Below, in pieces: positions 8,699-17,270 of a stretch of DNA of 64,000 bases (positions within the stretch are counted from its first letter, which is position 1; every line of letters begins with the position of its first letter). Below the pieces are notes generated by a model. The model saw nothing but the letters and a program-made list of their open reading frames with translations. It had not been told where the DNA came from and ran no database searches. The stretch covers positions 248,001 through 312,000 of the forward strand of contig NZ_FUWZ01000002.1 in assembly GCF_900167135.1 (NCBI RefSeq). Reading direction: 5' to 3'. The translations under genes and the position numbers were made by a program. Origin of the DNA: Chitinophaga eiseniae (lineage in GTDB: Bacteria > Bacteroidota > Bacteroidia > Chitinophagales > Chitinophagaceae).

Positions 8699-8718
8699 GA
8701 TCGCTATTGAGCAAGAAT

Positions 8719-9396
8719 TTATAAAATAGATAACAGTTCATCCAGAGAAGCCACCAGGTGGGTATGCGGACCTTTCTCCAGTTCTTCCCGGCTATAGGCG
8801 CCTGTAGTAACGCCCACCACATAACGACAACCCGCGTTGGTACCTTCTTCCAGATCAGAAATGGTATCGCCTACCTTCATTACTTCCCCGATGCTGCGCA
8901 CTTCCAGCGTTTCCATGATACGATAGATCATATAAGGATATGGGCGGCCATAAGGCACCTCGTCGCTGGTAGCGACAGCGTCTACCAGCCCCTGCTGCTG
9001 CCAGCCGGTCCTTTGCAGGATCACGTTGGTAATATCGCGGTCAAAACCCGTGTCCAGCGCTACTTTGATGCCTTTCTGCCGCAAAGCGGCAAACACGGCA
9101 GATACCCCCTGCTTCTCCCTCACGGAACCATCATTCGCGTAATGCGCTTTCATATCTTCCACAAACCGGGTGTGCAACCCGCCGATAAAACTGTCGTCCG
9201 CATACCGCGGGTCGTTTTTCTGTTGCAGCAGATAACGGATCGCATAAGGTTTGGCATATCCCATTACTTCATTGACTTCTTCCAGGGATACATACACGCC
9301 TGCCAGTTGAATGGCCTGTTGCAATACTTTCGCCACATTGGCTTCGTCGTGCAGTGTGGTGCCCGCAATATCAAAAACAGCTAATTTAATCTCCAT
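8719..9396 (-). CDS. Phosphonatase-like HAD hydrolase (TIGR03351 type)
   Basis: 225-residue haloacid dehalogenase-superfamily enzyme related to phosphonoacetaldehyde hydrolase PhnX. The motif I core is DIAGTT (Asp9), with Ala two residues after the nucleophile as in phosphonatases, instead of the Asp of ordinary HAD phosphatases. Motif III/IV VGDTISDLEEGTNAGC is near 175-190. It probably cleaves a C-P or related bond. It is the first gene of a two-gene unit with the FAD oxidoreductase. A GTG at 9417 could extend the frame, but that codon overlaps a promoter box, so the ATG at 9396 is preferred. Confidence 0.86.
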   Translation of the reverse strand: MEIKLAVFDIAGTTLHDEANVAKVLQQAIQLAGVYVSLEEVNEVMGYAKPYAIRYLLQQKNDPRYADDSFIGGLHTRFVEDMKAHYANDGSVREKQGVSAVFAALRQKGIKVALDTGFDRDITNVILQRTGWQQQGLVDAVATSDEVPYGRPYPYMIYRIMETLEVRSIGEVMKVGDTISDLEEGTNAGCRYVVGVTTGAYSREELEKGPHTHLVASLDELLSIL

Positions 9397-9416
9397 CGCT
9401 TTAAAAATTGATGACA

Positions 9417-9424
9417 CAAAGGTA
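9417..9424 (-). promoter_or_regulatory. Candidate -7 box of the HAD-FAD unit
   Basis: Minus-strand TACCTTTG matches TAnnTTTG exactly. The predicted start site is near 9413, 17 nt before the ATG. No good -33 element is seen. Confidence 0.45.
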
Positions 9425-9491
9425 TAAAAGTTGTAAAAATAAGTTTAGCATTTATAAACAAATTTAACAAGGAGGTAACATGAAGAGGAAT

Positions 9492-9524
9492 AAAAAAAAC
9501 CCGTTCAGCGCTCGCCAAACGGGT
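9492..9524 (-). terminator. Terminator of the outer-membrane barrel gene
   Basis: Minus strand ACCCGTT and AACGGGT flank a 12-base loop that itself contains AGCGCT, and an eight-T run follows. It is 25 bp past the stop of the 9549-10130 gene. Confidence 0.8.
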
Positions 9525-9548
9525 GGTATAAAGAATTTTCGGGGGAAA

Positions 9549-10130
9549 TCAGAACCCTAAACCGGCCCCTACGCGGTAAACCAGGTTATTGCGGTACGGA
9601 GACCGATTGTCCTGGATCACATCATACATGATAGATATACCGATACCTACCCTGCCACCTACGCTCTGGGTATACCCTGCGCCTACCAGCAGGCTGGGAA
9701 CACTGTAACTGGTGCTGAAATTACGTTTCGGATCTGTATAGTAGATCGTTGATTTCTGCGTGATATAGTTGTACTCCGGCTGGATATGTACAAACACCAT
9801 AGGGATAGGGTATACACGCCCCCATATGCCACCGCCGAAGATGGTGTATTTATCCCGCTGTGCGGTATTGCCGTAACCATCATATGTTTTGTACTGGCCG
9901 TACTGCGCGTTCACGTTGATACCGGCAGCGATATAATCATTAAAACGGTAACCCACCAGCGGGGAAATATCCACATTCGTATAGTCGCCGAAAACCATAC
10001 CCAGCGAGCCTCCCAGGATAAGCCTGGAACGATCGAAACCACGGGGTGCACTGGTGTCCGTTTTATAATACTGTGCATTTGCCAGCTGGGCCGTCATAAG
10101 AAAGCAGATACCTATTAATAAACGTTTCAT
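9549..10130 (-). CDS. Outer-membrane beta-barrel protein, function unknown
   Basis: 193 residues. Signal peptide MKRLLIGICFLMTAQLANAQ, then alternating amphipathic strands rich in Tyr and Gly (LILGGSLGMVFGDYTNV, YTIFGGGIWGRVYPI) and a C-terminal strand ending in VYRVGAGLGF with a terminal Phe. This is typical of small Bacteroidota barrels of the OmpW/'outer membrane protein beta-barrel' kind. The open frame reaches 10184, but the ATG at 10130 places the signal peptide exactly at the N-terminus. It is followed by a strong terminator. No specific function can be assigned. Confidence 0.82.
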   Translation of the reverse strand: MKRLLIGICFLMTAQLANAQYYKTDTSAPRGFDRSRLILGGSLGMVFGDYTNVDISPLVGYRFNDYIAAGINVNAQYGQYKTYDGYGNTAQRDKYTIFGGGIWGRVYPIPMVFVHIQPEYNYITQKSTIYYTDPKRNFSTSYSVPSLLVGAGYTQSVGGRVGIGISIMYDVIQDNRSPYRNNLVYRVGAGLGF

Positions 10131-10197
10131 ACCTGGTGTATTATGTTTAAGTGGTGATAGCATGTTTCCGGCAAAAATAACCATTTACTGTATCTCT

Positions 10198-11223
10198 TTA
10201 GAAAGACGGACAGATAGTAGATCTTTTTGCATTGTTAAACCCTCGGTTGGAGTATAAGCCACTGTATACCAGGCCGATTTCATAGGCGCCTCTCCTGCTG
10301 TTGGACACAGCGAGGTTGGAGGTGGTTACATCATAACTGAACTGAAGTTTAATATTACTCAACTGGTACCCCACCATAAACGCCGCAGCATCTTTGGCGC
10401 GATAGTAGATACCGCCGGAAACCTGCTTATCGCCGTCACCGGAGAGATTGTAGGCTGCGTTCAACCCTATGACAAACTCACTGACGCCGGCCTGCCGGGA
10501 GTAGTAAGCACTGGGGTTGACGATCAGCACATCACTGGTTTTAATGCTCGCATTCAGAAAACCGGTATAACGGCGGGGTACTTTGTTTTCGCCGTCGTAG
10601 AAGGTTTCCCGGGGAGTGTTCACATGCTGCACAGCAACGCCGGTATTGATATACAAGTTCTCTGTGGGAAAAAAAGCATAGTTCATCCCCACGTTCAGGT
10701 CGAAATAGTTCACACTGGACTGAGTAAATGGTTCCGCTGTGGGCATCCGGGAGTCGAAGAACTTCCCGTTCCACTGGTCCCCGAAAGTCAGTTTGGTAAT
10801 ATCCACGCGTTTGTTGGCAGCGCCGGCCTGAAAGCCCAGTGACAACAGGCTGCTTTCGCCCAGCAGCTGGTGATAGGCAATAGAAGCGTACCCTTTGGTA
10901 GAAGAGAGATTCCCGCTACCTGCCACATCACGAAGAACAACGCCCCCCACACCCAGCCATCCGTAGACGAGCCGGTCGCTCAGTAGCTGGAAATCACCAT
11001 ATGCCGACATGGTCCGGTAAGGTACCGGAATACTGGTCCATTGGTCGCGGTAATTGGCCCCTACCCGGAAGTTTCCGTCAGGGATAAAACCGGTATTGGC
11101 GGGGTTGGTGGTTAACGGTGAATTGAAATACTGCGTAAAGTGGAGGTCCTGTGCGGACGCACTGATCGCGAGCAACATTCCAATTACCCACCCCACGGTG
11201 ATGTTAACAATCAGCTTCTTCAT
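10198..11223 (-). CDS. PorP/SprF family type IX secretion system membrane protein
   Basis: 341-residue barrel protein. Signal peptide to about residue 24 (MLLAISASAQ), then the family hallmark QDLHFTQYFNSPLTTNPANTG and repeated strands such as FRVGANYRDQWTSIP. Family members (SprF, PorP) help secrete or anchor one specific large CHU_C-type partner to the cell surface, and they usually lie right after it. That is the arrangement here: the 1232-residue CHU_C protein gene ends 6 bp upstream on the same strand. The tail after the last strand (FNNAKRSTICPSF) is a little unusual. Confidence 0.92.
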   Translation of the reverse strand: MKKLIVNITVGWVIGMLLAISASAQDLHFTQYFNSPLTTNPANTGFIPDGNFRVGANYRDQWTSIPVPYRTMSAYGDFQLLSDRLVYGWLGVGGVVLRDVAGSGNLSSTKGYASIAYHQLLGESSLLSLGFQAGAANKRVDITKLTFGDQWNGKFFDSRMPTAEPFTQSSVNYFDLNVGMNYAFFPTENLYINTGVAVQHVNTPRETFYDGENKVPRRYTGFLNASIKTSDVLIVNPSAYYSRQAGVSEFVIGLNAAYNLSGDGDKQVSGGIYYRAKDAAAFMVGYQLSNIKLQFSYDVTTSNLAVSNSRRGAYEIGLVYSGLYSNRGFNNAKRSTICPSF

Positions 11224-11229
11224 GACTCA

Positions 11230-14200
11230 TCATCTTAACAAGGTTACATTTCCTGTCTTATTGGCCTTGGTCCCGTCGGTAAACTCGAGGCTTACCACGT
11301 AAGCATATGCATCCATGGGCTGCACCGCTCCTTTAAACCGGCCGTCCCAGCCTATTCTGGGGTCGGAACTTTCAAAAATCAACTGTCCCCAGCGATTAAA
11401 TATCTTGAGGTTAAACTTCGTCACACCAAATGACTTCACATAAAACACGTCGTTCATGCCGTCATTGTTGGGCGAGAATGCCGTGGGCACGTCAAACAGC
11501 GGTACTACGATGGCCGTTACCTGTTTGCAGACAGTATGCGTACATCCTTCCCTGTTGGCAGCCGTCAGACACACGTTGTAAGTACCGGTCTTCAGGTACT
11601 GGTGCTGCGGGTTACGAACGGAAGTCGTGTCGCCGTCGCCGAAATTCCACAAGTAATGCAGCGGTTCCTGTCCCTGCGTCAGGTTGGTAAAGGTAACCGG
11701 CGTATTTTCCGTGGCCTTGGTGGGCATAAAGTCGAAGTCTGCCACCGGCGGCTCAGCTACCAATACTGTTTTGGTGATACTGTCCTTCTTATTGCAGGTG
11801 TTTTCGTCCAGCACCAGCAGTTTCACTTTCCATCTGCCCGGCACCGCGAATTTATGTATCGGGTAAGGCTCGGTGGATTGTTCCCCGTTATCTTCAAAGG
11901 TCCACAGGAAACTTTCCCCACCCAGCGTGGTATTGTCCAGCTGTAAATCTGTACCTACGCAAACGGTGTCCGGCATATTGAACCGGGCGGTAACGTTTAC
12001 GGCCACACGCAACGGCTTGGTGATGGTTTGCGGCGCGTTACAGAAGTTAGTGTCTACCAGGGTAAGGCTTACATTATAGATGCCTGGTGCGGCGAACTTA
12101 TGATTGTAAGGGAATTTGGATGGTCCTACGTACTCCGGTTTGGAACCATCTCCCAGATCGAAGATAAACGAGCTGTCGCGGAAGGCTCCTGTCGGCGTGG
12201 CATTGCTGGTAAAGACATACGCCAGGGCTTCGCAGGGCGGTTGCCGCTGTGCGTCAAAATCAAATTTGGCTTCATTGTTTCCCAGCTTCACATCAATATA
12301 GGCGGTATCTGCACCATTACAGCTGGCACGGTCCACTTTTACCAGCATCACCCGGAAGGTGCCTATCTGGTTAAAGGTATGTTTAATGGTATCTTTTCCA
12401 TTCACCACGGTCCCATCCGGGAAATGCCATTCCCATCTTTCCGCCGGCAGGCGGGTGGTATCCACGAAAGTGATTTCGCTGGGTACGCAGTAATTTGTTC
12501 TTCGGCCAAGGGTTTTAATACCGGCTTTCACCCCGTCGAGGTTGAAGGCTATTTTTAAAGCGCCGTAATTGCAGGCAGGGGGTGGCACACTGGAGTAGGC
12601 GCCGGGAGTGGTCGGGTAACGTGGTTTGCTGCCGTTCTGGCTTACGTTACACCATGCACAGAGGCCCTGATAGATTACACCGTTGCGGTCAAAGCGGCTG
12701 GTGCCGCCATCCACGTGTTCATACAGGCCATTACCGCCAAACCAGCTGCCAAACAACTGCGCGGCCGCATCCCGCTGTAATACAAAGAAGTAAAAATCCA
12801 TCCCGTCAGTAGAACTCTGGATAGGATTTTTCGCCGGCAAACCAAAAGTACCGGAGTTGGGATAATGCAGGGAGTTGTTGATGCCGCCGCCCCAGCCGGA
12901 CACGTACACGTTCTCGCAACGGTCCACCAGGAAAGCGGTCGGTGAAATGGAAGGCGTGGAAGCCAGCTGACGCCGCTTGCCAAAAGTAGTGGAATACACA
13001 AAGGCGCTCAGGTCCGGTTGCATCTTCACGATGTACTGTAGTGAGTTATCATTGTAATCACCGGCGTTAAGCAGTTTGATGGGCCAGGTACCTTCGGTGG
13101 TTCCCATGGCGTATACAAAGCCGTTCCTATCCAGTTGTATACCATACACCTGGTCGGCGGAAGGATCGTTGGAACCCAGGAAGGTGCTCTGTAATATCCT
13201 GGAACCGTCGTTGGCAATATGCGTGATAAAACCGTCACACACACCGCCGCGATAGGTAGGGTAAAGGGCGCCGGGGGTAACGGAAAAATTACTGCTGGCG
13301 GTACCACCGGCCACGTATAAAGTATTGAGTTTATTGAGGGCGATAACATAAGCCGCATCTTCGGCGGAGCCGCCGAGGTAACTGGACCATACCAGTCCCC
13401 TGCACATCGGATTGATCTTCATCACCACACCGTCCTGCGAACCACCGAAGGAACCCTGAAAAACACCCGGCGTTACCGGAAAATCACTGGAACGGGTACA
13501 GCTGGCTACATAGATGTATCCTGCATCGTCGATCACTACTTCACTGCGGGCATCGTCACCATAGTTGCGTAGCAACACCCAGTCGCCGCCCGCCCGGTTT
13601 TCACGCATATTCACGCCGTCATCAGCGCCGCCGGCCACGATCAGGGAGCCGATCAGACCGCTACCAGTAGCGTTTAGTTTGGTAACTACGATATCCCATC
13701 CGCCACGGTTAGTACCTTCTACCTTGTCATACGGATAGTTGGCTGAAGTGGTCCTGCCGGAAATAACAAGATTGCCCTGGGCGTCCACGAAAAGGCTGTG
13801 CGGTTGTTCCTGCCCGTCACCGCCGATATAAGTGGCATAAATCAGCCGGGTACCGTTGGGATTGAACTTGGAGATGGCGATGTCAAAAGCGCCGCCGTTG
13901 AACGCCGTTTTGTAGGCGCCTGGTGTTGCGGGATAACCGGGGCTGAATACAATACCGCCGCCATAAAAATTGCCGGCATCGTCATAGGTAGCGGTAAATC
14001 CCCAGTTGTCGGCCCGGGAACCGGACACGGTGGAAAACACATATACCGGATCTATCACCAGCGGGTAAGCGGGGTCATAATCACCGGAAATTTTAAATCC
14101 TACTTTATTACCATTCAGTTTGTAAGATACTTTTACCGACACGCGCTGGTTATTCACATACTGGTAGGCGTAAGGCAGTTGCTCTATAACGTCGCCCACA

Positions 14201-14928
14201 GTTGTATGTATCAGCAGCTGCCCTTTTTTGATTTCCATGCTGGTGGCGCCGTCGTAGGCCAATTGCACCTTATCCGGGTTGGCGCCGGCCGCTACAATGA
14301 GATCATATTTCAATTGGGAAGCATCGGAGTAAACATGTGCGTCGATACCGGGGTACAGCGACTTATACATCAGTCCCTGGTAAGATTTCACATTGGACGC
14401 CCATTTGGACCTGTCGTTACCAATCAGATAGTTACTAAGGCTTTCCTGTGGTTTTTCCGGGATGATTTCCGGGTTTTCGTTGGCGCCGATAAAGTTAACC
14501 TGATAGGCATGTCCCCGTACATCCGGAAATCTGCGCGGTCTTTCTGTTTCGCCGTTTCCGGCCGTAGCGGCGGCTTTGGCGGCAGTCCCGTTTTTAGGGA
14601 CGACCACTGCGCCGGAGTCGGCGGCTTCGCCATGCCCGTGCATATATTCAAACAGGTCATGCATATCTTCCTTGCTGTACAGCATAAAAGTGAAGCCTGT
14701 TTTTCTCAGCCATATATCGGCGGTACCCACGTCTGACTTATACAGGACCTGAGGGTCCCATTGACCTTTGTTTTCAATAAAGTTCAAGGGAGTGAAATTG
14801 GTTGACTGTTGCCCCCGGGCAGTGTAACCGGTAAACAACAGGAGGATCATCATTCCAATAAAGCCGCTCGGGAGGGTAAATTTCAACGGGATAAGATTTA
14901 TTTTAATGCCAAAAAAACCAATATACAT
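11230..14928 (-). CDS. Large secreted protein: DUF7948-like region, SBBP repeats, PKD domains and CHU_C type B T9SS sorting domain
   Basis: 1232 residues. An N-terminal export signal (hydrophobic 20-35, GYTARGQQ) precedes a conserved region starting FIENKGQWDPQVLYKSDV (about 50-290). About ten beta-propeller-like SBBP repeats of the form YATYIGGDGQEQPHSLFVDAQGN follow (about 300-760). At least three PKD modules with WEWHFPDGT/FIFDLGDGS/YLWNFGDGD cores lie at about 840-1130. The C-terminal domain VPTAFSPNNDGMNDVF...FNRWGQLIFES...GWDGRFKG (about 1145-1232) is the gliding-associated, type B sorting signal. It is probably exported by the T9SS and held at the surface by the SprF-like protein encoded next. 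A role in adhesion or gliding is inferred from that pairing. Confidence 0.92.
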   Translation of the reverse strand: MYIGFFGIKINLIPLKFTLPSGFIGMMILLLFTGYTARGQQSTNFTPLNFIENKGQWDPQVLYKSDVGTADIWLRKTGFTFMLYSKEDMHDLFEYMHGHGEAADSGAVVVPKNGTAAKAAATAGNGETERPRRFPDVRGHAYQVNFIGANENPEIIPEKPQESLSNYLIGNDRSKWASNVKSYQGLMYKSLYPGIDAHVYSDASQLKYDLIVAAGANPDKVQLAYDGATSMEIKKGQLLIHTTVGDVIEQLPYAYQYVNNQRVSVKVSYKLNGNKVGFKISGDYDPAYPLVIDPVYVFSTVSGSRADNWGFTATYDDAGNFYGGGIVFSPGYPATPGAYKTAFNGGAFDIAISKFNPNGTRLIYATYIGGDGQEQPHSLFVDAQGNLVISGRTTSANYPYDKVEGTNRGGWDIVVTKLNATGSGLIGSLIVAGGADDGVNMRENRAGGDWVLLRNYGDDARSEVVIDDAGYIYVASCTRSSDFPVTPGVFQGSFGGSQDGVVMKINPMCRGLVWSSYLGGSAEDAAYVIALNKLNTLYVAGGTASSNFSVTPGALYPTYRGGVCDGFITHIANDGSRILQSTFLGSNDPSADQVYGIQLDRNGFVYAMGTTEGTWPIKLLNAGDYNDNSLQYIVKMQPDLSAFVYSTTFGKRRQLASTPSISPTAFLVDRCENVYVSGWGGGINNSLHYPNSGTFGLPAKNPIQSSTDGMDFYFFVLQRDAAAQLFGSWFGGNGLYEHVDGGTSRFDRNGVIYQGLCAWCNVSQNGSKPRYPTTPGAYSSVPPPACNYGALKIAFNLDGVKAGIKTLGRRTNYCVPSEITFVDTTRLPAERWEWHFPDGTVVNGKDTIKHTFNQIGTFRVMLVKVDRASCNGADTAYIDVKLGNNEAKFDFDAQRQPPCEALAYVFTSNATPTGAFRDSSFIFDLGDGSKPEYVGPSKFPYNHKFAAPGIYNVSLTLVDTNFCNAPQTITKPLRVAVNVTARFNMPDTVCVGTDLQLDNTTLGGESFLWTFEDNGEQSTEPYPIHKFAVPGRWKVKLLVLDENTCNKKDSITKTVLVAEPPVADFDFMPTKATENTPVTFTNLTQGQEPLHYLWNFGDGDTTSVRNPQHQYLKTGTYNVCLTAANREGCTHTVCKQVTAIVVPLFDVPTAFSPNNDGMNDVFYVKSFGVTKFNLKIFNRWGQLIFESSDPRIGWDGRFKGAVQPMDAYAYVVSLEFTDGTKANKTGNVTLLR

Positions 14929-15049
14929 CTATAAACGCAGAAGCCCATTAAATTGTTACGGGCGTAAGATATAATACCGCTGTCCGGACGACATGTTCAG
15001 GGAGTATATCAACTATTCAGACGGTATAAATTAATAAACGTTAAAAACG

Positions 15050-17164
15050 TCAGGAAATTTTACTCCATTGAGATTTCCCGCGCTGAAGCGCCAAATAATC
15101 TTTTAAGCCTTGATTTTCAGGGAGGACGAGATCGGGGTCTTCTGACAGTATTTTTTCGGCACTGGCGCGGGCGGCTTCCAGTACGGCCCTGTCCTGCACA
15201 ATGTCGGCCAGTTTAAAGTCGAGCACCCCGCTTTGGCGGGTGCCTTCGATATCTCCCGGGCCGCGGAGTTCCATGTCTTTTTCGGAGATAATAAAGCCAT
15301 TGTTGGTTTGCACCATGACATTGATGCGTTCTTTGGATACCTGTCCCAGTTTGGTGCCTGTCATCAGGATGCAGAAAGACTGCTCTGCGCCGCGGCCTAC
15401 GCGGCCCCGGAGCTGGTGCAGCTGTGAGAGGCCGAAGCGTTCGGTACTTTCAATTACCATTACGGAGGCATTGGGCACGTTAACGCCTACTTCGATAACG
15501 GTCGTCGCCACCATGATGTGGGTATCGCCGCTCACGAAGCGCTGCATGTTGGTTTCCCGCATTTCTGCCGGCTGGCGGCCATGCACCATACTGATGTAAA
15601 ACTGCGGTTCGGGGAAAAATGCTTTTACTTCCTCATAACCTTTCATGAGGTTTTCATAATCCAGTTTTTCACTGTCTTCGATGAGGGGGTATACGATGTA
15701 AGCCTGCCGGCCTTTTTTGATTTCGTCTTTGATGAAGTTCATCACCTGCGGGCGCTGGAATTCCGTACGGTGAACGGTGGTAATGGGTTTCCTGCCGGGC
15801 GGCATTTCATCGATCACCGACACGTCCAGATCGCCGTAGACGGTCATTGCCAGCGTACGTGGTATAGGCGTCGCCGTCATGACAAGGATATGCGGCGGGA
15901 TATTGTTTTTTTCCCATAGCCGTGCCCGTTGGGCCACCCCGAAACGGTGCTGTTCGTCTACGATGGCCATACCCAGGTTCCGGAACACGACTTCTTTTTC
16001 CAGCAGGGCATGAGTACCTACGAGGAAATGAATGCTGCCATCGGCCACGCCGGCCAGGATTTGTTTACGGGCTTTGCCTTTGATGCTGCCTGTCAGCAGT
16101 GCTATTTTGACCGGCATATGCTGCAGCAGTTCGGCCAGTCCTTTATAGTGCTGTTGCGCCAGGATTTCCGTTGGCGCCATCAGGCAGGCCTGGAAACCGT
16201 TGTCTTTTGCCAGCAGCATGGTCAGCAGGGCGACCATGGTTTTACCGCTGCCTACATCCCCTTGTAACAGACGGTTCATCTGCCGGCCATGCACGGTGTC
16301 CATACGGATTTCCTTCAGTACGCGTTTCTGCGCGCCGGTAAGGTCGAAAGGCAGATGGTTGTTGTAAAATTCATTAAAGGATTCGCCGACGGCGCCAAAC
16401 ACATAACCGTGGGAAAGCTTTTGCCGTTTGATTTTGAGGCGGCATATTCTGATCTGTGCGATGAACAGCTCTTCAAATTTCAGCCGGCGCTGCGCCTGGT
16501 GCGCCTCGTCCTCGCTGCCAGGAAGGTGTATCTTGAAATAGGCCATGGACCGAGGCATCAGCCGGTATTGCTGCAACACTTCCACCGGAATATTTTCTCT
16601 CACTTCCATGGGCGACATTTGTTCGAGCAGCGCTTTGGTGAGTTTTCCTATAGCCTTTGCCGTTAGTCCGCGTGCTTTTAGTTTTTCGGTGGTGGAATAC
16701 ACCGGTTCCAGGTGTTGCTTTCCTGTCGCAATTTCTTCTGTGAGCAGGTCCATTTCGGGATGCGCCAGCTGCGGTACCCCGTTGAATACAGAGATACGGC
16801 CAAACACCAGGTAGGATACATTTTCACGCAGGGATTTCTGCATCCACTGCCAGCCCTGGAACCACACCAGCTCTATGACGCCGGTTTCGTCCTTGAAGGT
16901 GGCCACCAGCCGTTTGCCTCTGTTCTCTCCTACTACTTCCATCCGCAGGATACGCCCGCGTATCTGCACAAAATCCTCATAGCCGCTCAGGGAAGCTATC
17001 TTGTCTATCTTGGTGCGGTCTACATACCGGAAGGGAAAATACTGTAACAGATCGCCGAACGTATGTATGCCGGCCTCTTTACGCAGCAGTTCCCCTTTCT
17101 GCGGTCCTACGCCTTTGAGATATTCTATCGGGTTGGATAATATGGCAGTGAAAGTTGAGATGAT
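15050..17164 (-). CDS. recG: ATP-dependent DNA helicase RecG, with no canonical start codon for its conserved N-terminus
   Basis: RecG remodels stalled replication forks and Holliday junctions. Helicase motifs are intact: Walker A GDVGSGKTMVALL, DEQH, TATPIPRTLA and the C-terminal QLRGRVGRG. The C-terminal TRG-like region and tail are present. A GTG at 16969 would start a 639-residue protein, but the same frame continues upstream with the conserved N-terminal NPIEYLKGVGPQKGE and FPFRYVDRTKI, up to a TAA at 17174-17176. No ATG, GTG or TTG lies between that stop and 16969. The coordinates here begin at an ATC (17164, 704 codons), chosen because it gives the family's normal length. A near-cognate start or a base error is possible. 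Confidence 0.9.
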   Translation of the reverse strand: MISTFTAILSNPIEYLKGVGPQKGELLRKEAGIHTFGDLLQYFPFRYVDRTKIDKIASLSGYEDFVQIRGRILRMEVVGENRGKRLVATFKDETGVIELVWFQGWQWMQKSLRENVSYLVFGRISVFNGVPQLAHPEMDLLTEEIATGKQHLEPVYSTTEKLKARGLTAKAIGKLTKALLEQMSPMEVRENIPVEVLQQYRLMPRSMAYFKIHLPGSEDEAHQAQRRLKFEELFIAQIRICRLKIKRQKLSHGYVFGAVGESFNEFYNNHLPFDLTGAQKRVLKEIRMDTVHGRQMNRLLQGDVGSGKTMVALLTMLLAKDNGFQACLMAPTEILAQQHYKGLAELLQHMPVKIALLTGSIKGKARKQILAGVADGSIHFLVGTHALLEKEVVFRNLGMAIVDEQHRFGVAQRARLWEKNNIPPHILVMTATPIPRTLAMTVYGDLDVSVIDEMPPGRKPITTVHRTEFQRPQVMNFIKDEIKKGRQAYIVYPLIEDSEKLDYENLMKGYEEVKAFFPEPQFYISMVHGRQPAEMRETNMQRFVSGDTHIMVATTVIEVGVNVPNASVMVIESTERFGLSQLHQLRGRVGRGAEQSFCILMTGTKLGQVSKERINVMVQTNNGFIISEKDMELRGPGDIEGTRQSGVLDFKLADIVQDRAVLEAARASAEKILSEDPDLVLPENQGLKDYLALQRGKSQWSKIS

Positions 17165-17184
17165 GAACCGGTTTTAGTGAGCCA

Positions 17185-17192
17185 CGAAGATA
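17185..17192 (-). promoter_or_regulatory. Candidate -7 box of recG
   Basis: Minus-strand TATCTTCG, a variant of TAnnTTTG that also precedes lnt and the PorE-like gene. It would start transcription near 17181, about 17 nt before the ATC taken as the recG start. The same word also occurs in the adjacent hairpin, so chance is possible. Confidence 0.3.
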
Positions 17193-17194
17193 AT

Positions 17195-17246
17195 TTAAAA
17201 AGATTAGCGAAGATAAAAGCTGCTAGAGCTTTCATCTTCGCTAATT
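17195..17246 (-). terminator. Terminator of gltA
   Basis: Minus strand ATTAGCGAAGAT-GAAAGCT pairs with AGCTTTT-ATCTTCGCTAAT and is followed by CTTTTT. It lies between the citrate synthase stop and recG, which are on the same strand. Confidence 0.82.
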
Positions 17247-17270
17247 ATGTTTTTCAGTCGGTATGCGGAA

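Noticed and set aside
9480..9560. Mini-ORF (26 codons) on the plus strand preceded by a perfect AAGGAGGT.
   Set aside because: It runs through the terminator hairpin and into the end of the convergent barrel gene. Bacteroidota rarely rely on strong Shine-Dalgarno sites. The peptide (MKRNKKNPFSARQTGG and on) has no recognisable features.
16969..17164. Frameshift as the reason for the missing recG start.
   Set aside because: The frame is continuous from the conserved N-terminal residues into the helicase part. Only the start codon is missing.
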